The notes under the pieces were generated by a model that saw only the letters and a list, made by a program, of their open reading frames with translations, had not been told where the DNA came from and searched no databases. The position numbers and the translations under genes were made by a program. Positions 15,914 through 24,245 of a stretch of DNA of 64,000 nt are shown here, piece after piece. Origin of the DNA: Streptomyces kaniharaensis (GTDB taxonomy: Bacteria > Actinomycetota > Actinomycetes > Streptomycetales > Streptomycetaceae); NCBI RefSeq assembly GCF_009569385.1, contig NZ_WBOF01000001.1, forward strand, positions 1,550,001 through 1,614,000. The letters are read 5' to 3'. Numbering within the stretch: the first letter of the stretch is position 1; each line of letters begins with the position of its first letter.

Positions 15914-18259
15914 ATGGCATCGGATCTGAGACTGCGCGAGAGCGACGAGATCCAGGGCGACATCCTCGCCGGCTTCAAGAAGGACAACGTCACGCTGCTG
16001 TTCCTCAAGTTCGAGGACGCCGCCCGGGCCCGCGACTGGCTGCGCGCACTGACCCCGCGGATCTCCACCACCCGCCAGGTCGCCGCGTTCAACGACGCGT
16101 TCAGCGAGGCCAGGCGCTCCTCCGGCGGCGACGACCCCAAGACGCTGACCGCCACCTGGCTCGGCATCAGCTTCACCTACGACGGCATGCGGATGCTCTC
16201 CACCACCGACCCGTTCCCGACGCCCCCGCCGGTCGGCACCGGCCTGGAGGCGTTCAAGGAGGGCGCGGCGAAGCGGGCCGGCGCGCTCGGCGACACCGGC
16301 GACAACTCCCCGGAGAACTGGCTCTTCGGCAACGGCAAGAACCAGCCGGTCCACGCCATCCTGAAGATCTCCGCCGACACCGAGCGCGACCTGAGCGCGG
16401 AGGTCGAGGCCCAGCGGATCGCCGCCGCCGAGGCCCGGGTCCTCACCGTCTTCCAGCAGAACGCCCAGACCCTGCAGGGCTCCCGCCGCGGCAAGGAGCA
16501 CTTCGGGTTCAAGGACGGCATCAGCGAGCCCGGCGTGCGGTTCTTCGACCGGCCGAGCCAGGACAACGAGGAGGAGGTGGCCGGCCACCCGGGCACCCGG
16601 ATCATCCCGGCCGGCGAGTTCGTCTGCGGCGAGGAGCCGGCGCCGGGCAGCTTCACCGACTACCCCGAGTGGGCACTGGGCGGCTCCTTCCAGGTGGTCC
16701 GCCGGCTCGCCCAGGACGTCCCCGCCTGGTGGGCGCAGGTCTCGGTCAAGCTGCAGGAGCTCAAGCAGGCCAAGGCCGTCCCGGACAGCGCCACCGCCGA
16801 GTGGCTGGCCGCCCGGATGGTCGGCCGCTGGCGCTCCGGCGCCCCGGTCTGCAAGCACCCGGACCGGGACACCCCGAACGACCCCGTGTCCTCCTCGGAC
16901 AACGACTTCGACTTCCGGGACGACCCGGAGGGCCTGGCCACCCCGCTCTGGTCGCACCTGCGCAAGACCAGCCCGCGCGCCGGGCTCCAGCCGAACCCCA
17001 GCACGCCGCCGCTCCCCGCCAAGGACCTCGACGGCCGCCGGATCATGCGCCGCGGCACCCCGTACGGGGCCCCGTTCGACCCGGCCTCGGAGGGCCCGGG
17101 CGGTCCCGACGACCCGCGCGGCCTGCTGTTCATCTGCTACCAGGCGGACATCCAGCGGCAGTTCGAGTTCATCCAGGCCGACTGGATGGACCAGCCGAAC
17201 TTCCCGCCCGGCCGCAAGACGGACACGACCCCGCCCGGACACGCGGGGCCGGTGCCCGTGCCCGGCAAGGACCCGGTCACCCAGGAGGCAATCGACGTCG
17301 ACTACGAGAGCCGGGACCAGAGCGGCCTGATCAGGCACACCCCGCTGAGCTTCGCGCAGTTCGTGCGGACCACCGGCTCGGTGTACGCCTTCATGCCGTC
17401 CATCAGCACCCTCAGGGCGCTCTCCGAGGGGCGGCTCACCGGCGGCTCGTCCGGGCAGACCCAGATCCCCGGGGGCGGCGGCCAGCAGCCCAAGCCGCAG
17501 CCGGTGAAGGCGTACCCGTGCGACGAGTACCTCGCCGTCCCGGACCAGCAGCGCCGCAACGGGCAGAGCCAGTACTGGGCGTTCCACGGCGACCGGTGCC
17601 GGCTGATCTCGGTGGCCGACGGGTCCGCCCACACCGACCGCAAGGTCGAGGACGACACCTGGCTGACCACCTGGTCCTGCCTGCAGGGCATCGGACGGAT
17701 CGACTGCATCCTGCCGATGCCGGACCTGCAGAACCCGGGCGGCAAGAGCTGGTACTGGGTGTTCCACAGCACCGCCGGCCACCAGCAGTACCGGGCCGTC
17801 TCGATCACCTGCGGCGGCAACGGCAGCCACACCACCGCGCTGGAGCGCCCGGACCGCGACCTCACCGCCTGGGGCTCGCTCAGCGGCGTCGGCCAGGTGG
17901 ACTGCTGGCTGCCGGTGCCCGACCAGCAGCGGGTCGGCGGCAAGAGCTGGTACTGGGTGTTCCACACCACCGGCGGCCGCCAGCAGTACCGGCTGGTCTC
18001 GATCGCGGACGGCCCCGCGCACACCGACGTGCGCGAGCGCACCGACCGCGAACTCTCCCCGTGGGGCTCGCTGAACGGCCTGAACCGCGTCGACTGCTTC
18101 CTGGCCGTCCCGGACTGCCAGCGGGTCGGCGGCAGGAGCGACTACTGGGTGTTCTCCGGCCAGAACTACCGCCGGATCTCGATCGCCGACGGCGGCAACC
18201 ACCCGGACCAGCTGGTCTTCGGTGACCGTTCCTGCGACGCCTGGGCCTCGCTGTCCTGA
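15914..18259 (+). CDS. DyP-type peroxidase with four C-terminal tandem repeats
   Basis: A 781-residue haem peroxidase. Residues 1 to about 515 are a full-length DyP domain of the long (fungal-like) type: IQGDILAGFKK at the N-terminus, GFKDG with catalytic Asp201, haem-ligand His348 in LWSHLRKTSPR, distal Arg379 in RIMRRGTPYG, and the final FAQFVRTTGSVYAFMPS. A Gly/Pro linker leads to residues 534-781, four repeats of 62-66 residues starting near 536, 597, 663 and 727, each with DC-x-L-x-VPD-x-Q then YWVF and YR-x-x-SI. These resemble propeller blades (hemopexin-like); that is an inference. No signal peptide is seen, although the upstream partner is secreted. ATG at 15914 follows AAAGGA. Confidence 0.93.
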   Translation: MASDLRLRESDEIQGDILAGFKKDNVTLLFLKFEDAARARDWLRALTPRISTTRQVAAFNDAFSEARRSSGGDDPKTLTATWLGISFTYDGMRMLSTTDPFPTPPPVGTGLEAFKEGAAKRAGALGDTGDNSPENWLFGNGKNQPVHAILKISADTERDLSAEVEAQRIAAAEARVLTVFQQNAQTLQGSRRGKEHFGFKDGISEPGVRFFDRPSQDNEEEVAGHPGTRIIPAGEFVCGEEPAPGSFTDYPEWALGGSFQVVRRLAQDVPAWWAQVSVKLQELKQAKAVPDSATAEWLAARMVGRWRSGAPVCKHPDRDTPNDPVSSSDNDFDFRDDPEGLATPLWSHLRKTSPRAGLQPNPSTPPLPAKDLDGRRIMRRGTPYGAPFDPASEGPGGPDDPRGLLFICYQADIQRQFEFIQADWMDQPNFPPGRKTDTTPPGHAGPVPVPGKDPVTQEAIDVDYESRDQSGLIRHTPLSFAQFVRTTGSVYAFMPSISTLRALSEGRLTGGSSGQTQIPGGGGQQPKPQPVKAYPCDEYLAVPDQQRRNGQSQYWAFHGDRCRLISVADGSAHTDRKVEDDTWLTTWSCLQGIGRIDCILPMPDLQNPGGKSWYWVFHSTAGHQQYRAVSITCGGNGSHTTALERPDRDLTAWGSLSGVGQVDCWLPVPDQQRVGGKSWYWVFHTTGGRQQYRLVSIADGPAHTDVRERTDRELSPWGSLNGLNRVDCFLAVPDCQRVGGRSDYWVFSGQNYRRISIADGGNHPDQLVFGDRSCDAWASLS

Positions 18260-18273
18260 CCGGCCCCACACGC

Positions 18274-18301
18274 CCCCGGTGCGCCTCGGCGCGCACCGGG
18301 G
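18274..18301 (+). terminator. Terminator of the oxidase-peroxidase operon
   Basis: CCCCGGTGCGC (18274-18284) pairs with GCGCACCGGGG (18291-18301) around a six-base loop, 15 bases after the peroxidase stop. Confidence 0.75.
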
Positions 18302-18334
18302 CGCGTTGTCGGTGTCGTGCAATAGCCTGCCGCC

Positions 18335-18682
18335 ATGGTGACGTTCGACGAGTTCCGCGCGATGGCCCTCGCCCTCCCGGAGGCCGCGCAGGAGCCGACC
18401 TGGGAGATCGAGACGCTGCGCGTGCGGGCCAAGATCTTCGCGATGGGCTCCCCCGAGGGCGAGAGCGTCACCGTCAAGGCGAGCCCGGAGGACCAGGCCG
18501 AGCTGCTGGCCGCCGAGCCCGAGGTGTTCTCCTCGGCGCCGTACGTCGGACGGCACGGCTGGGTGAGCGTCCGGCTGGACCTGGTCGACCCGGAGGAGCT
18601 GCGCGACCTGGTCATCGAGGCCTGGCGGCGCACCGCCCCCAAGCGGCTCGTCAAGGAGTTCGACGCGCGAGCCACACCCTGA
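18335..18682 (+). CDS. MmcQ/YjbR family protein
   Basis: A 115-residue protein of the MmcQ/YjbR family, small soluble proteins with a CyaY-like fold that have been described as DNA-binding. It begins VTFDEFRAMALALPEA, has KIFAMGSP and VKASPEDQAELLAAEPEVF, and ends with the usual HGWVSVRLDLVDPEELRDLV and WRRTAPKRL blocks. Length is normal for the family. It starts at the ATG at 18335, shortly after the terminator of the peroxidase gene, and is probably transcribed alone. Its cellular role is unknown. Confidence 0.88.
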   Translation: MVTFDEFRAMALALPEAAQEPTWEIETLRVRAKIFAMGSPEGESVTVKASPEDQAELLAAEPEVFSSAPYVGRHGWVSVRLDLVDPEELRDLVIEAWRRTAPKRLVKEFDARATP

Positions 18683-18839
18683 CTCCGCGAGGACACCCGC
18701 GGTTCATGTGACCCATCCCACAGTTTGGGCGGGCCCGTCACCCTTCCGTGACCTCTAGGCTTGCGCAGGGAAGTTGGCAGTCTCACACCCTCCGGGCCCC
18801 GCCCAGGAATTGGTGACGGGCCCCTAGGGAGTTGGTGCG

Positions 18840-20054
18840 GTGCACAACCGTCGGCGCTGGAAGCGGGTACTGATCGGGGCGTTCGCGGGTTGTGCCGTGC
18901 TCGCCGACGCCGGCGCCTCGGCCGCCGCGGCAGCGGCCTCCACCGAACAGCTCGCGATCTCCACGCCCCCGGCCGGCAGCGCCGCCTGGGTCCAAGACCA
19001 CTCCTTCGGCCGCGGCCTGCCCGACCCGGCCACCACCACGCCGGCCGCCGCCGCTGAGTTCTTCGCCTCGCTGGCCCCCACCGAGCTCGACCGGCTGATC
19101 CAGGACTACCCGCTGGTCGTCGGCAACTACGACGGCGCCCCGCTCGACCTGCGCTACCGCGCCAACAAGATCGCCCTGGCCCAGGAACGCGACCGCGCCC
19201 GGGCCCGCGCCGCCGACCACAAGCTCGACTCCGACACCCGCGCGCTGGCCGTCTCCCGCGCCAACGACGTCGAGCACCTGCTCGCCCCCGACCGCCAGAT
19301 CCTCGCCTTCGACCCGCGCGGCCGCGGCCTGGTCACCGAGGTCTGGGGCGACCTCGCCGACGCCGAGCGGATCTCCGTCGTCGTCCCCGGCTCGGACGCC
19401 GACCTCGGCCACTTCGACCAGGCCGCCGACCCGCTGCGCGGCCCGGCCGGCATGGCCCGCGCCCTGCACGCCGAGCAGCGCAAGCAGGCGCCGGGCACCC
19501 GCACCGCGGTGATCGCCTGGACCGGCTACGTCACCCCGTCCGGCCTCGGCCCGGACGCGGTCACCTCCCGGCTCGCCGACATCGCCGCCCCTCGGCTCCA
19601 GCGGCTGCTCGCCGGGCTCAAGGAGACCACCCGCCCGGACGCGCCGCCGTCGCTGCTCTGCCACTCGTACGGGTCGGTGGTCTGCGGCGACGTCGCCCCC
19701 GAGATCCCGCGCGCCGCGGCCTCGCCGTCCGACACCTCCGGCCTCACGGACATGATGGTGTTCGGCAGCCCCGGCATGGGTGTGCAGAGCACCAGCGAGC
19801 TCGGCACCGGCGTGCACGTCTGGGCCACCCGCAACCCCAGCGACTGGATCGCCAACGTCCCGTACCTGGAGGTCGGCGGACTCGGCCACGGCGCCGACCC
19901 GACCGCGGCCGGCTTCGGCGCCGAGCAGATCTCCTCGGCCCGCGCGGCCGGCCACACCGGCTACTTCGCCACGGGCACCGACAGCCTGCACAACTTCGCG
20001 GCGATCTCGCTCGGCCACTACCAGGACGTCGTCCGGCCCGCCGCCAACTCCTAA
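18840..20054 (+). CDS. Secreted alpha/beta hydrolase, DUF1023 family
   Basis: A 404-residue protein starting at the GTG at 18840. It begins with Arg/Lys residues and a hydrophobic, Ala-rich segment to about residue 35 (signal peptide or anchor). The DUF1023 core follows: ILAFDPRGRGLVTEVWGDL, SVVVPGSDADLGHFD, and the nucleophile elbow HSYGS in LLCHSYGSVVCG near residue 277. GSPG and TRNPSDWI blocks follow, with the probable catalytic His in DSLHNFAAISLGHY near the end. Substrate unknown; lipase or esterase activity is only an inference. It converges on the WYL regulator with 13 bases between stops. Confidence 0.85.
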   Translation: MHNRRRWKRVLIGAFAGCAVLADAGASAAAAAASTEQLAISTPPAGSAAWVQDHSFGRGLPDPATTTPAAAAEFFASLAPTELDRLIQDYPLVVGNYDGAPLDLRYRANKIALAQERDRARARAADHKLDSDTRALAVSRANDVEHLLAPDRQILAFDPRGRGLVTEVWGDLADAERISVVVPGSDADLGHFDQAADPLRGPAGMARALHAEQRKQAPGTRTAVIAWTGYVTPSGLGPDAVTSRLADIAAPRLQRLLAGLKETTRPDAPPSLLCHSYGSVVCGDVAPEIPRAAASPSDTSGLTDMMVFGSPGMGVQSTSELGTGVHVWATRNPSDWIANVPYLEVGGLGHGADPTAAGFGAEQISSARAAGHTGYFATGTDSLHNFAAISLGHYQDVVRPAANS

Positions 20055-20067
20055 GGCCGGCGTCGAA

Positions 20068-21048
20068 CTAGTCCCTGCCCTGGTCCTGGTAGAGCCGTAG
20101 GGCGTCCGCCGCCGCCCTGGCCAGCTCGCGGCGGGCCGGGGGCGGGGCCAGCACCTCGACGTCCGAGCCGAAGGCGAGCAGCGAGCGCACGGCCGCCGGG
20201 GACGAGAAGGCCATCGCCACCTCGACCCACTCCTCGGCCGGCCCGGCGGCCCCCTCCGGCGGCGCGGTGACCCTGCCGCCGTGGATGCGGACGAACATGT
20301 CCAGCCGTCCGCGCCGGACCCGCACTCGCACCGGCAGCTCCTTCGGCACCCGCTCCACCTGCTCGCGCAGCACCGCCCACACGTCGCCGAGCCCCAGGCC
20401 GGGGCGACGGCGCACCGGCTCCTCGGACGTCTCCGCGAGCAGCACCCGGTCGGCCCGGAACAGCCGGGGCTCGCCGTTCAGATCGGCCACCAGGTACCAG
20501 ACCGCGGCCTTGCTCACCAGCCCGTACGGGTCGACGGTGTACTCGACCGGCGCCGGCGTGCCGCTGTGCCGGTAGCGCAGTCGCAGCCGCCGGTCGGCGA
20601 ACACGGCGTACTGCAGCTCGCCCAGGTCCGGGCCGGGTGCGGCGCCGCTCTGCATCCAGCGCGCCGGGTCGACCAGCACGCGCTCGCTGATCCGCTCGGC
20701 GGCCGGGCGGTGCGGGGCCGGCAGCGCGGCCATCACCTTGCGCAGCGCCGAGCCGAGTGCGCCGTCCAGCCCGAGGTCGCTGTGCGCGCCCTGCGCGGAG
20801 AGGACGAACAGCGCGCGGGCCTCGTCCGCGGTCAGGCCGCTGACGTCGGTGCGGTAGCCGGGCAGCAGGCCGATGCCGCCGTGCCGGCCGCGTTCGGTGA
20901 ACACCGGCACGCCGGCGGAGGACAGCGACTCCACGTCGCGGTAGATGGTGCGGACGGACACCTCCAGGCGCTCGGCCAGTTCGGTGGCGGGCACCCGGCC
21001 GCGGGTCTGGAGCAGCAGCAGGATCGAGAGCAGGCGGTCGGCCTTCAT
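20068..21048 (-). CDS. YafY-type HTH/WYL transcriptional regulator
   Basis: A 326-residue regulator. Residues 1-60 are a DeoR-like winged helix (KADRLLSILLLLQTRGRVPATELAERLEVS split across helices, then RTIYRDVESL). The middle carries the WYL domain, here with the variant motif RLRYRHSGT, followed by a C-terminal extension (WVEVAMAF, ALLAFGSDVEVLAPP). WYL proteins sense nucleotides or other small ligands. It is divergent from the DinB-like gene at 21151, with about 100 AT-richer bases between the starts, so that gene is the likeliest target. Confidence 0.9.
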   Translation of the reverse strand: MKADRLLSILLLLQTRGRVPATELAERLEVSVRTIYRDVESLSSAGVPVFTERGRHGGIGLLPGYRTDVSGLTADEARALFVLSAQGAHSDLGLDGALGSALRKVMAALPAPHRPAAERISERVLVDPARWMQSGAAPGPDLGELQYAVFADRRLRLRYRHSGTPAPVEYTVDPYGLVSKAAVWYLVADLNGEPRLFRADRVLLAETSEEPVRRRPGLGLGDVWAVLREQVERVPKELPVRVRVRRGRLDMFVRIHGGRVTAPPEGAAGPAEEWVEVAMAFSSPAAVRSLLAFGSDVEVLAPPPARRELARAAADALRLYQDQGRD

Positions 21049-21150
21049 GGCGGAAAGAATCGCAGAAATCCTGACGGCACTTGTCAGGTTTTACTGGGAG
21101 ATTGCTCTCCGAGGCCGAAAACCCGTCCGACGTAAGGGAGCTGACCCCGC

Positions 21151-21729
21151 ATGACCGCCCACCAGGACCCCCGCCCGCAGTACTTCCGCGCACTCGACCA
21201 GCTGGAGAAGCTCGTCGCCGAGATCACCCCGGACCTGCTGGACCGGCCCACCCCGTGCGAGGAGTTCACCCTCCGCCAGCTGCTGGGCCACATAGTCGGC
21301 GGGATCCACCGGCTGGCGTACATGGGCGAGGGCGGCCGGGCGGAGGACGTCGTCGCGGCCACCGGCGTCCTGCCGGACGACGCCTGGCCGGCCGCGCTGC
21401 AGCGGGCCCGCGCCCGGGTCGAGGCGGCCTGGGCGGACGACGCCAAGCTGAACCGCCCGACCTTCGCGCCCTGGGGCGAGGTGCCCGGCGCGGCCGCGGT
21501 CGGCGGCTACGTGATGGAGGCGGTCACCCACTCCTGGGACGTCGCCCAGGCGCTCGGCACCGGCTTCCCGCTGGACGACGCGCTCGCGCACACCGCGCTG
21601 GCGATCGCCGAGATGGTGCTGCCGGCCGAGCGCCGCGGCGGGGAGGTCCCGTTCGCCGAGGTCCGGCTGGTCGCCGCGGACGCCGACGTCCACACCCGCC
21701 TGGCCGCCTGGCTCGGCCGCGCCGTCTGA
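21151..21729 (+). CDS. TIGR03086-type metal-binding DinB-like protein
   Basis: A 192-residue four-helix protein of the mycothiol-dependent maleylpyruvate isomerase N-domain/DinB group (TIGR03086 type). Typical landmarks are PTPCEEFTLRQLLGHIVGG with the first metal-binding His (about residue 48), and AVTHSWDVAQALG with the second His-Asp pair (about residue 130). Such proteins bind a divalent metal and are thought to be mycothiol-dependent transferases. The ATG at 21151 follows AAGGGAG. It is divergent from a WYL regulator that may control it. The exact reaction is unknown. Confidence 0.87.
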   Translation: MTAHQDPRPQYFRALDQLEKLVAEITPDLLDRPTPCEEFTLRQLLGHIVGGIHRLAYMGEGGRAEDVVAATGVLPDDAWPAALQRARARVEAAWADDAKLNRPTFAPWGEVPGAAAVGGYVMEAVTHSWDVAQALGTGFPLDDALAHTALAIAEMVLPAERRGGEVPFAEVRLVAADADVHTRLAAWLGRAV

Positions 21730-21736
21730 GCCGGCA

Positions 21737-21771
21737 GGGCCCCGGGAAGCGGCGATCGATGCCCGGGGCCC
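21737..21771. terminator. Bidirectional terminator
   Basis: GGGCCCCGGG (21737-21746) pairs with CCCGGGGCCC (21762-21771) around a 15-base loop, lying between the convergent stops of the DinB-like gene (21729) and the aldo/keto reductase gene (21779). Confidence 0.7.
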
Positions 21772-21778
21772 GTCCGGA

Positions 21779-22792
21779 CTACTCGCGCCCGACCTGGGTG
21801 AAGGCCATGTTCGGGTAGCGGTCCCCCGCCACCCGGCCTGCCACCGGCTCCAGCAGGGCCAGCTCCTCCGCGGTGAGCTCCACCGTCGCGGCCGCGGTGT
21901 TCTCCGCGAGCCGGCCACGCTTGCGGGTGCCGGGGATCGGCACGACGGTGAGCCCGTGCACCTGCGCCCGCTGGTGCACCCAGGCCAGCGCGACCTGCGC
22001 GAGGGTCACCCCGCGGGCCGTCGCGATCCGCCGGATCGGCTCCAGCAGCCCGCCGTTGGCCGCGGCGTTGTCGCCGGTGAAGCGCGGCTGGGTGCGCCGG
22101 ACGTCGTCCGCCTCGAGCTGCTCGGCGGCCTGGAACGCGCCGGTCAGGAAGCCCCGCCCGAGCGGCGAGTACGGCACGAACGCGACGCCCAGCTCGGCCG
22201 CGGCCGGCACCGCGGAGCGCTCGACGTCCCGGGCGAACACCGACCACTCGGACTGCACGGCCGCGATCGGGTGGACCGCGTGCGCCTCGCGCAGCTCGGC
22301 CCCGGTCACCTCGGAGAGCCCGAGGTGACGGACCTTGCCGGCCTGCACCAACTCGGCCATGGCACCGGCCGATTCGGCCAGCGGCACGGCCGGGTCGCGG
22401 CGGTGCATGTAGTAGAGGTCGATCACGTCCACGCCGAGCCGGCGCAGCGAGGCGTCGACGGCGGCACGGATGTACGCCGGGTCGTTGTTGATGCCGCGGT
22501 GGTTCGGGTCGTCCTCCCTGCGCTCTATAGCGAACTTGGTGGCGAGCACCACGCGGTCGCGGTTGGCGCTGACGAAGGGGCCTATCAGTTCCTCGTTGCG
22601 GCCGAAGCCGTAGATGTCCGCGGTGTCGAACAGGGTGACCCCGGTCTCCAGGGCGGCGTCCAGGGTGGCGAGCGCCTCGTCCGTGTCGGTCGGGCCGTAG
22701 AACTCGCTCATGCCCATGCAGCCGAGGCCCTGGACGCCCACGAGGGGGCCGTCGGTGCCGAGTCGGGCGGTGGGGAAGGTGGGGTGGCTCAT
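21779..22792 (-). CDS. Aldo/keto reductase
   Basis: A 337-residue NADPH-dependent oxidoreductase of the aldo/keto reductase superfamily (YajO/AKR13-like group). Visible are GLGCMGMSEFYG near the N-terminus, the catalytic Asp-Tyr in LFDTADIYGFGRNEE, the catalytic Lys in VLATKF, the catalytic His in DLYYMHRRDP and the cofactor end GLTVVPIPGTRKRGRLAENTAA split across the C-terminal part. The ATG at 22792 overlaps the stop of the upstream merR gene (ATGA), so the two are translationally coupled in one operon. The substrate is unknown. Confidence 0.93.
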   Translation of the reverse strand: MSHPTFPTARLGTDGPLVGVQGLGCMGMSEFYGPTDTDEALATLDAALETGVTLFDTADIYGFGRNEELIGPFVSANRDRVVLATKFAIERREDDPNHRGINNDPAYIRAAVDASLRRLGVDVIDLYYMHRRDPAVPLAESAGAMAELVQAGKVRHLGLSEVTGAELREAHAVHPIAAVQSEWSVFARDVERSAVPAAAELGVAFVPYSPLGRGFLTGAFQAAEQLEADDVRRTQPRFTGDNAAANGGLLEPIRRIATARGVTLAQVALAWVHQRAQVHGLTVVPIPGTRKRGRLAENTAAATVELTAEELALLEPVAGRVAGDRYPNMAFTQVGRE

Positions 22793-23289
22793 GCGCTCTG
22801 CTCCTCCTCTGCTCGGTGCTGGCAAGGGGCCGGTGCGCCGCCGCGGTCGGCGATCCTCCCGGCATAGAGATCGATCTTGTAGTCGAGGACCGCGAGGGTG
22901 GCCTGGAGGTCGACGATCCGCTGCCGGACCTCCTCGCGCTGGGCCTCCAGCAGCTGCCGCCGCCCCTCGTAGGTCTCCTCGCCCCGGCGGGCCATGTTCA
23001 CGTACTTGAGCATGTCGGCCACGGTCATGCCGGTGAGCCGCAGCCGGCCGAGGAAGGCCAGCCGGTGCAGGTCGGCGTCGCAGTAGCGGCGCTGGCCGCT
23101 CGCGGAGCGGTCGACGGGGTCGAGCAGGCCGATCCGCTCGTACCAGCGCAGGGTGTGGGCGGTCAGGCCGCTGGCCGCGGAGACCTCGCTGATGGTGTGA
23201 CGCGGCGTCGGATCCGCGTCTCCGAGCGGCCGGTTGAACACCTCGGCACAGCTGCGCAGGTCGGCGTGGACGGGTGCGAGCGTCGCCAT
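22789..23289 (-). CDS. MerR family regulator
   Basis: A 166-residue MerR-type regulator. HTISEVSAASGLTAHTLRWYERIGLL is the winged-helix N-terminus (about residues 31-57), followed by RRYCDADLHRLAFLGRLR and a long dimerisation helix with RRQLLEAQREEVRQRIVDLQ and a C-terminal CQHRAEEEQ. No conserved metal-binding Cys pair is present, so it probably senses an organic or redox signal. It is the first gene of an operon with the aldo/keto reductase (4-base overlap). Its own promoter has the 19-base spacer typical of MerR control. Confidence 0.92.
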   Translation of the reverse strand: MATLAPVHADLRSCAEVFNRPLGDADPTPRHTISEVSAASGLTAHTLRWYERIGLLDPVDRSASGQRRYCDADLHRLAFLGRLRLTGMTVADMLKYVNMARRGEETYEGRRQLLEAQREEVRQRIVDLQATLAVLDYKIDLYAGRIADRGGAPAPCQHRAEEEQSA

Positions 23290-23323
23290 GATCGATTCCC
23301 CCCGGTGATGTGTGATGGCCATG

Positions 23324-23354
23324 ACGCTACCGAGTTGGAGTGCACTCCAGGCAA
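23324..23354 (-). promoter_or_regulatory. MerR-type promoter with 19-base spacer and palindrome
   Basis: On the minus strand TTGCCT (23354-23349) and TAGCGT (23329-23324) are separated by 19 bases. The perfect palindrome TGGAGTGCACTCCA (23336-23349) fills most of the spacer and touches the -35 element. A long spacer with a centred dyad is the hallmark of MerR-activated promoters. It would drive merR and the aldo/keto reductase. Confidence 0.75.
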
Positions 23355-23410
23355 GCCTCCCGTCCGGGTGGTCCCGCCACCCGGATTTCGGCCCGACTAG
23401 AGTCGGGCCC

Positions 23411-24241
23411 ATGGAGAGCTTGCGGATGATCGACAACTGGCCCGTGTCCCACGCCGCGGTGGCGGTGGTCCGGGGGGCGGACGGCGCGGTGCTGGGCGCG
23501 CACGGGCCGCAGCAGCACCTCTTCCCGCTGGCGTCGGTGACCAAGCTGCTCACCTCGTACGCCGCGCTGGTCGCGGTAGAGGAGGGCGTCTTCGAGCTGG
23601 ACGACCCGGCCGGGCCGCCCGGTTCGACCGTCCGCCACCTGCTCGCGCACACCTCCGGCCTGGGCTTCGACGAGGACCGGGTGTTCGCCGAGCCGGGCAA
23701 CCGCCGCCTCTACTCCAACGCGGGCTTCGACGCACTGGCCCGCGCCCTCGGCGAGGCCGCCGGGATCGAGTTCTCCCGGTACGTCTCCGAGGCGGTGTTC
23801 GAGCCGCTGGGCATGCACGACACCCTGATCAACACCGCGCACAGGTCCCCGGCCGGCGCCGGCGGCCTGTCCACCGTCGCCGACCTCACCAGGTTCGCGG
23901 CCGAGCTGCAGTCCCCCAAGCTGCTCGACCCGTCCACCGTCCGGCAGGCCACCCGCGAGGTCGCCTTCCCCGGTACCAACGGCGTGCTGCCCGGCTTCGG
24001 CCACCGCCGCCCGAACGACTGGGGCCTCGGCTTCGAGATCCGCGACGGCAAGGCGCCGCACTGGACCGGCAGCGCCAACTCCCCCGCCACCTTCGGCCAC
24101 TTCGGCCAGTCCGGCACCTTCCTGTGGGTCGACCCGCAGGCCGGGGTGGCCTGCATCGCGCTCACCGACCGGGACTTCGGCCCGTGGGCCGCCGAGGCCT
24201 GGCCGGCCCTCTCGGACGCGGTGCTCGCCGACCTGGGGTAA
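23411..24241 (+). CDS. Serine hydrolase, beta-lactamase/DD-peptidase family
   Basis: A 276-residue protein of the class C beta-lactamase-like serine hydrolases. The three active-site motifs are clear: Ser42-x-x-Lys45 in ASVTK, Tyr100-Ser-Asn in LYSNAGF, and His230-x-Gly in HFGQSG. LLAHTSGLGF and EPLGMHDT are family landmarks. There is no signal peptide with the ATG at 23411, so it is probably cytosolic. It is divergent from merR. It could be an esterase, amidase or peptidase; a true beta-lactamase is unlikely. Confidence 0.9.
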   Translation: MESLRMIDNWPVSHAAVAVVRGADGAVLGAHGPQQHLFPLASVTKLLTSYAALVAVEEGVFELDDPAGPPGSTVRHLLAHTSGLGFDEDRVFAEPGNRRLYSNAGFDALARALGEAAGIEFSRYVSEAVFEPLGMHDTLINTAHRSPAGAGGLSTVADLTRFAAELQSPKLLDPSTVRQATREVAFPGTNGVLPGFGHRRPNDWGLGFEIRDGKAPHWTGSANSPATFGHFGQSGTFLWVDPQAGVACIALTDRDFGPWAAEAWPALSDAVLADLG

Positions 24242-24245
24242 GGCC

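Noticed and set aside
13985..18556. A 1523-codon open frame on the minus strand opposite the oxidase and peroxidase genes
   Set aside because: It mirrors the plus-strand genes in the frame kept open by GC bias; its translation is Gly/Val/Arg/Ala-rich without recognisable domains, while the plus strand has complete catalytic motifs.
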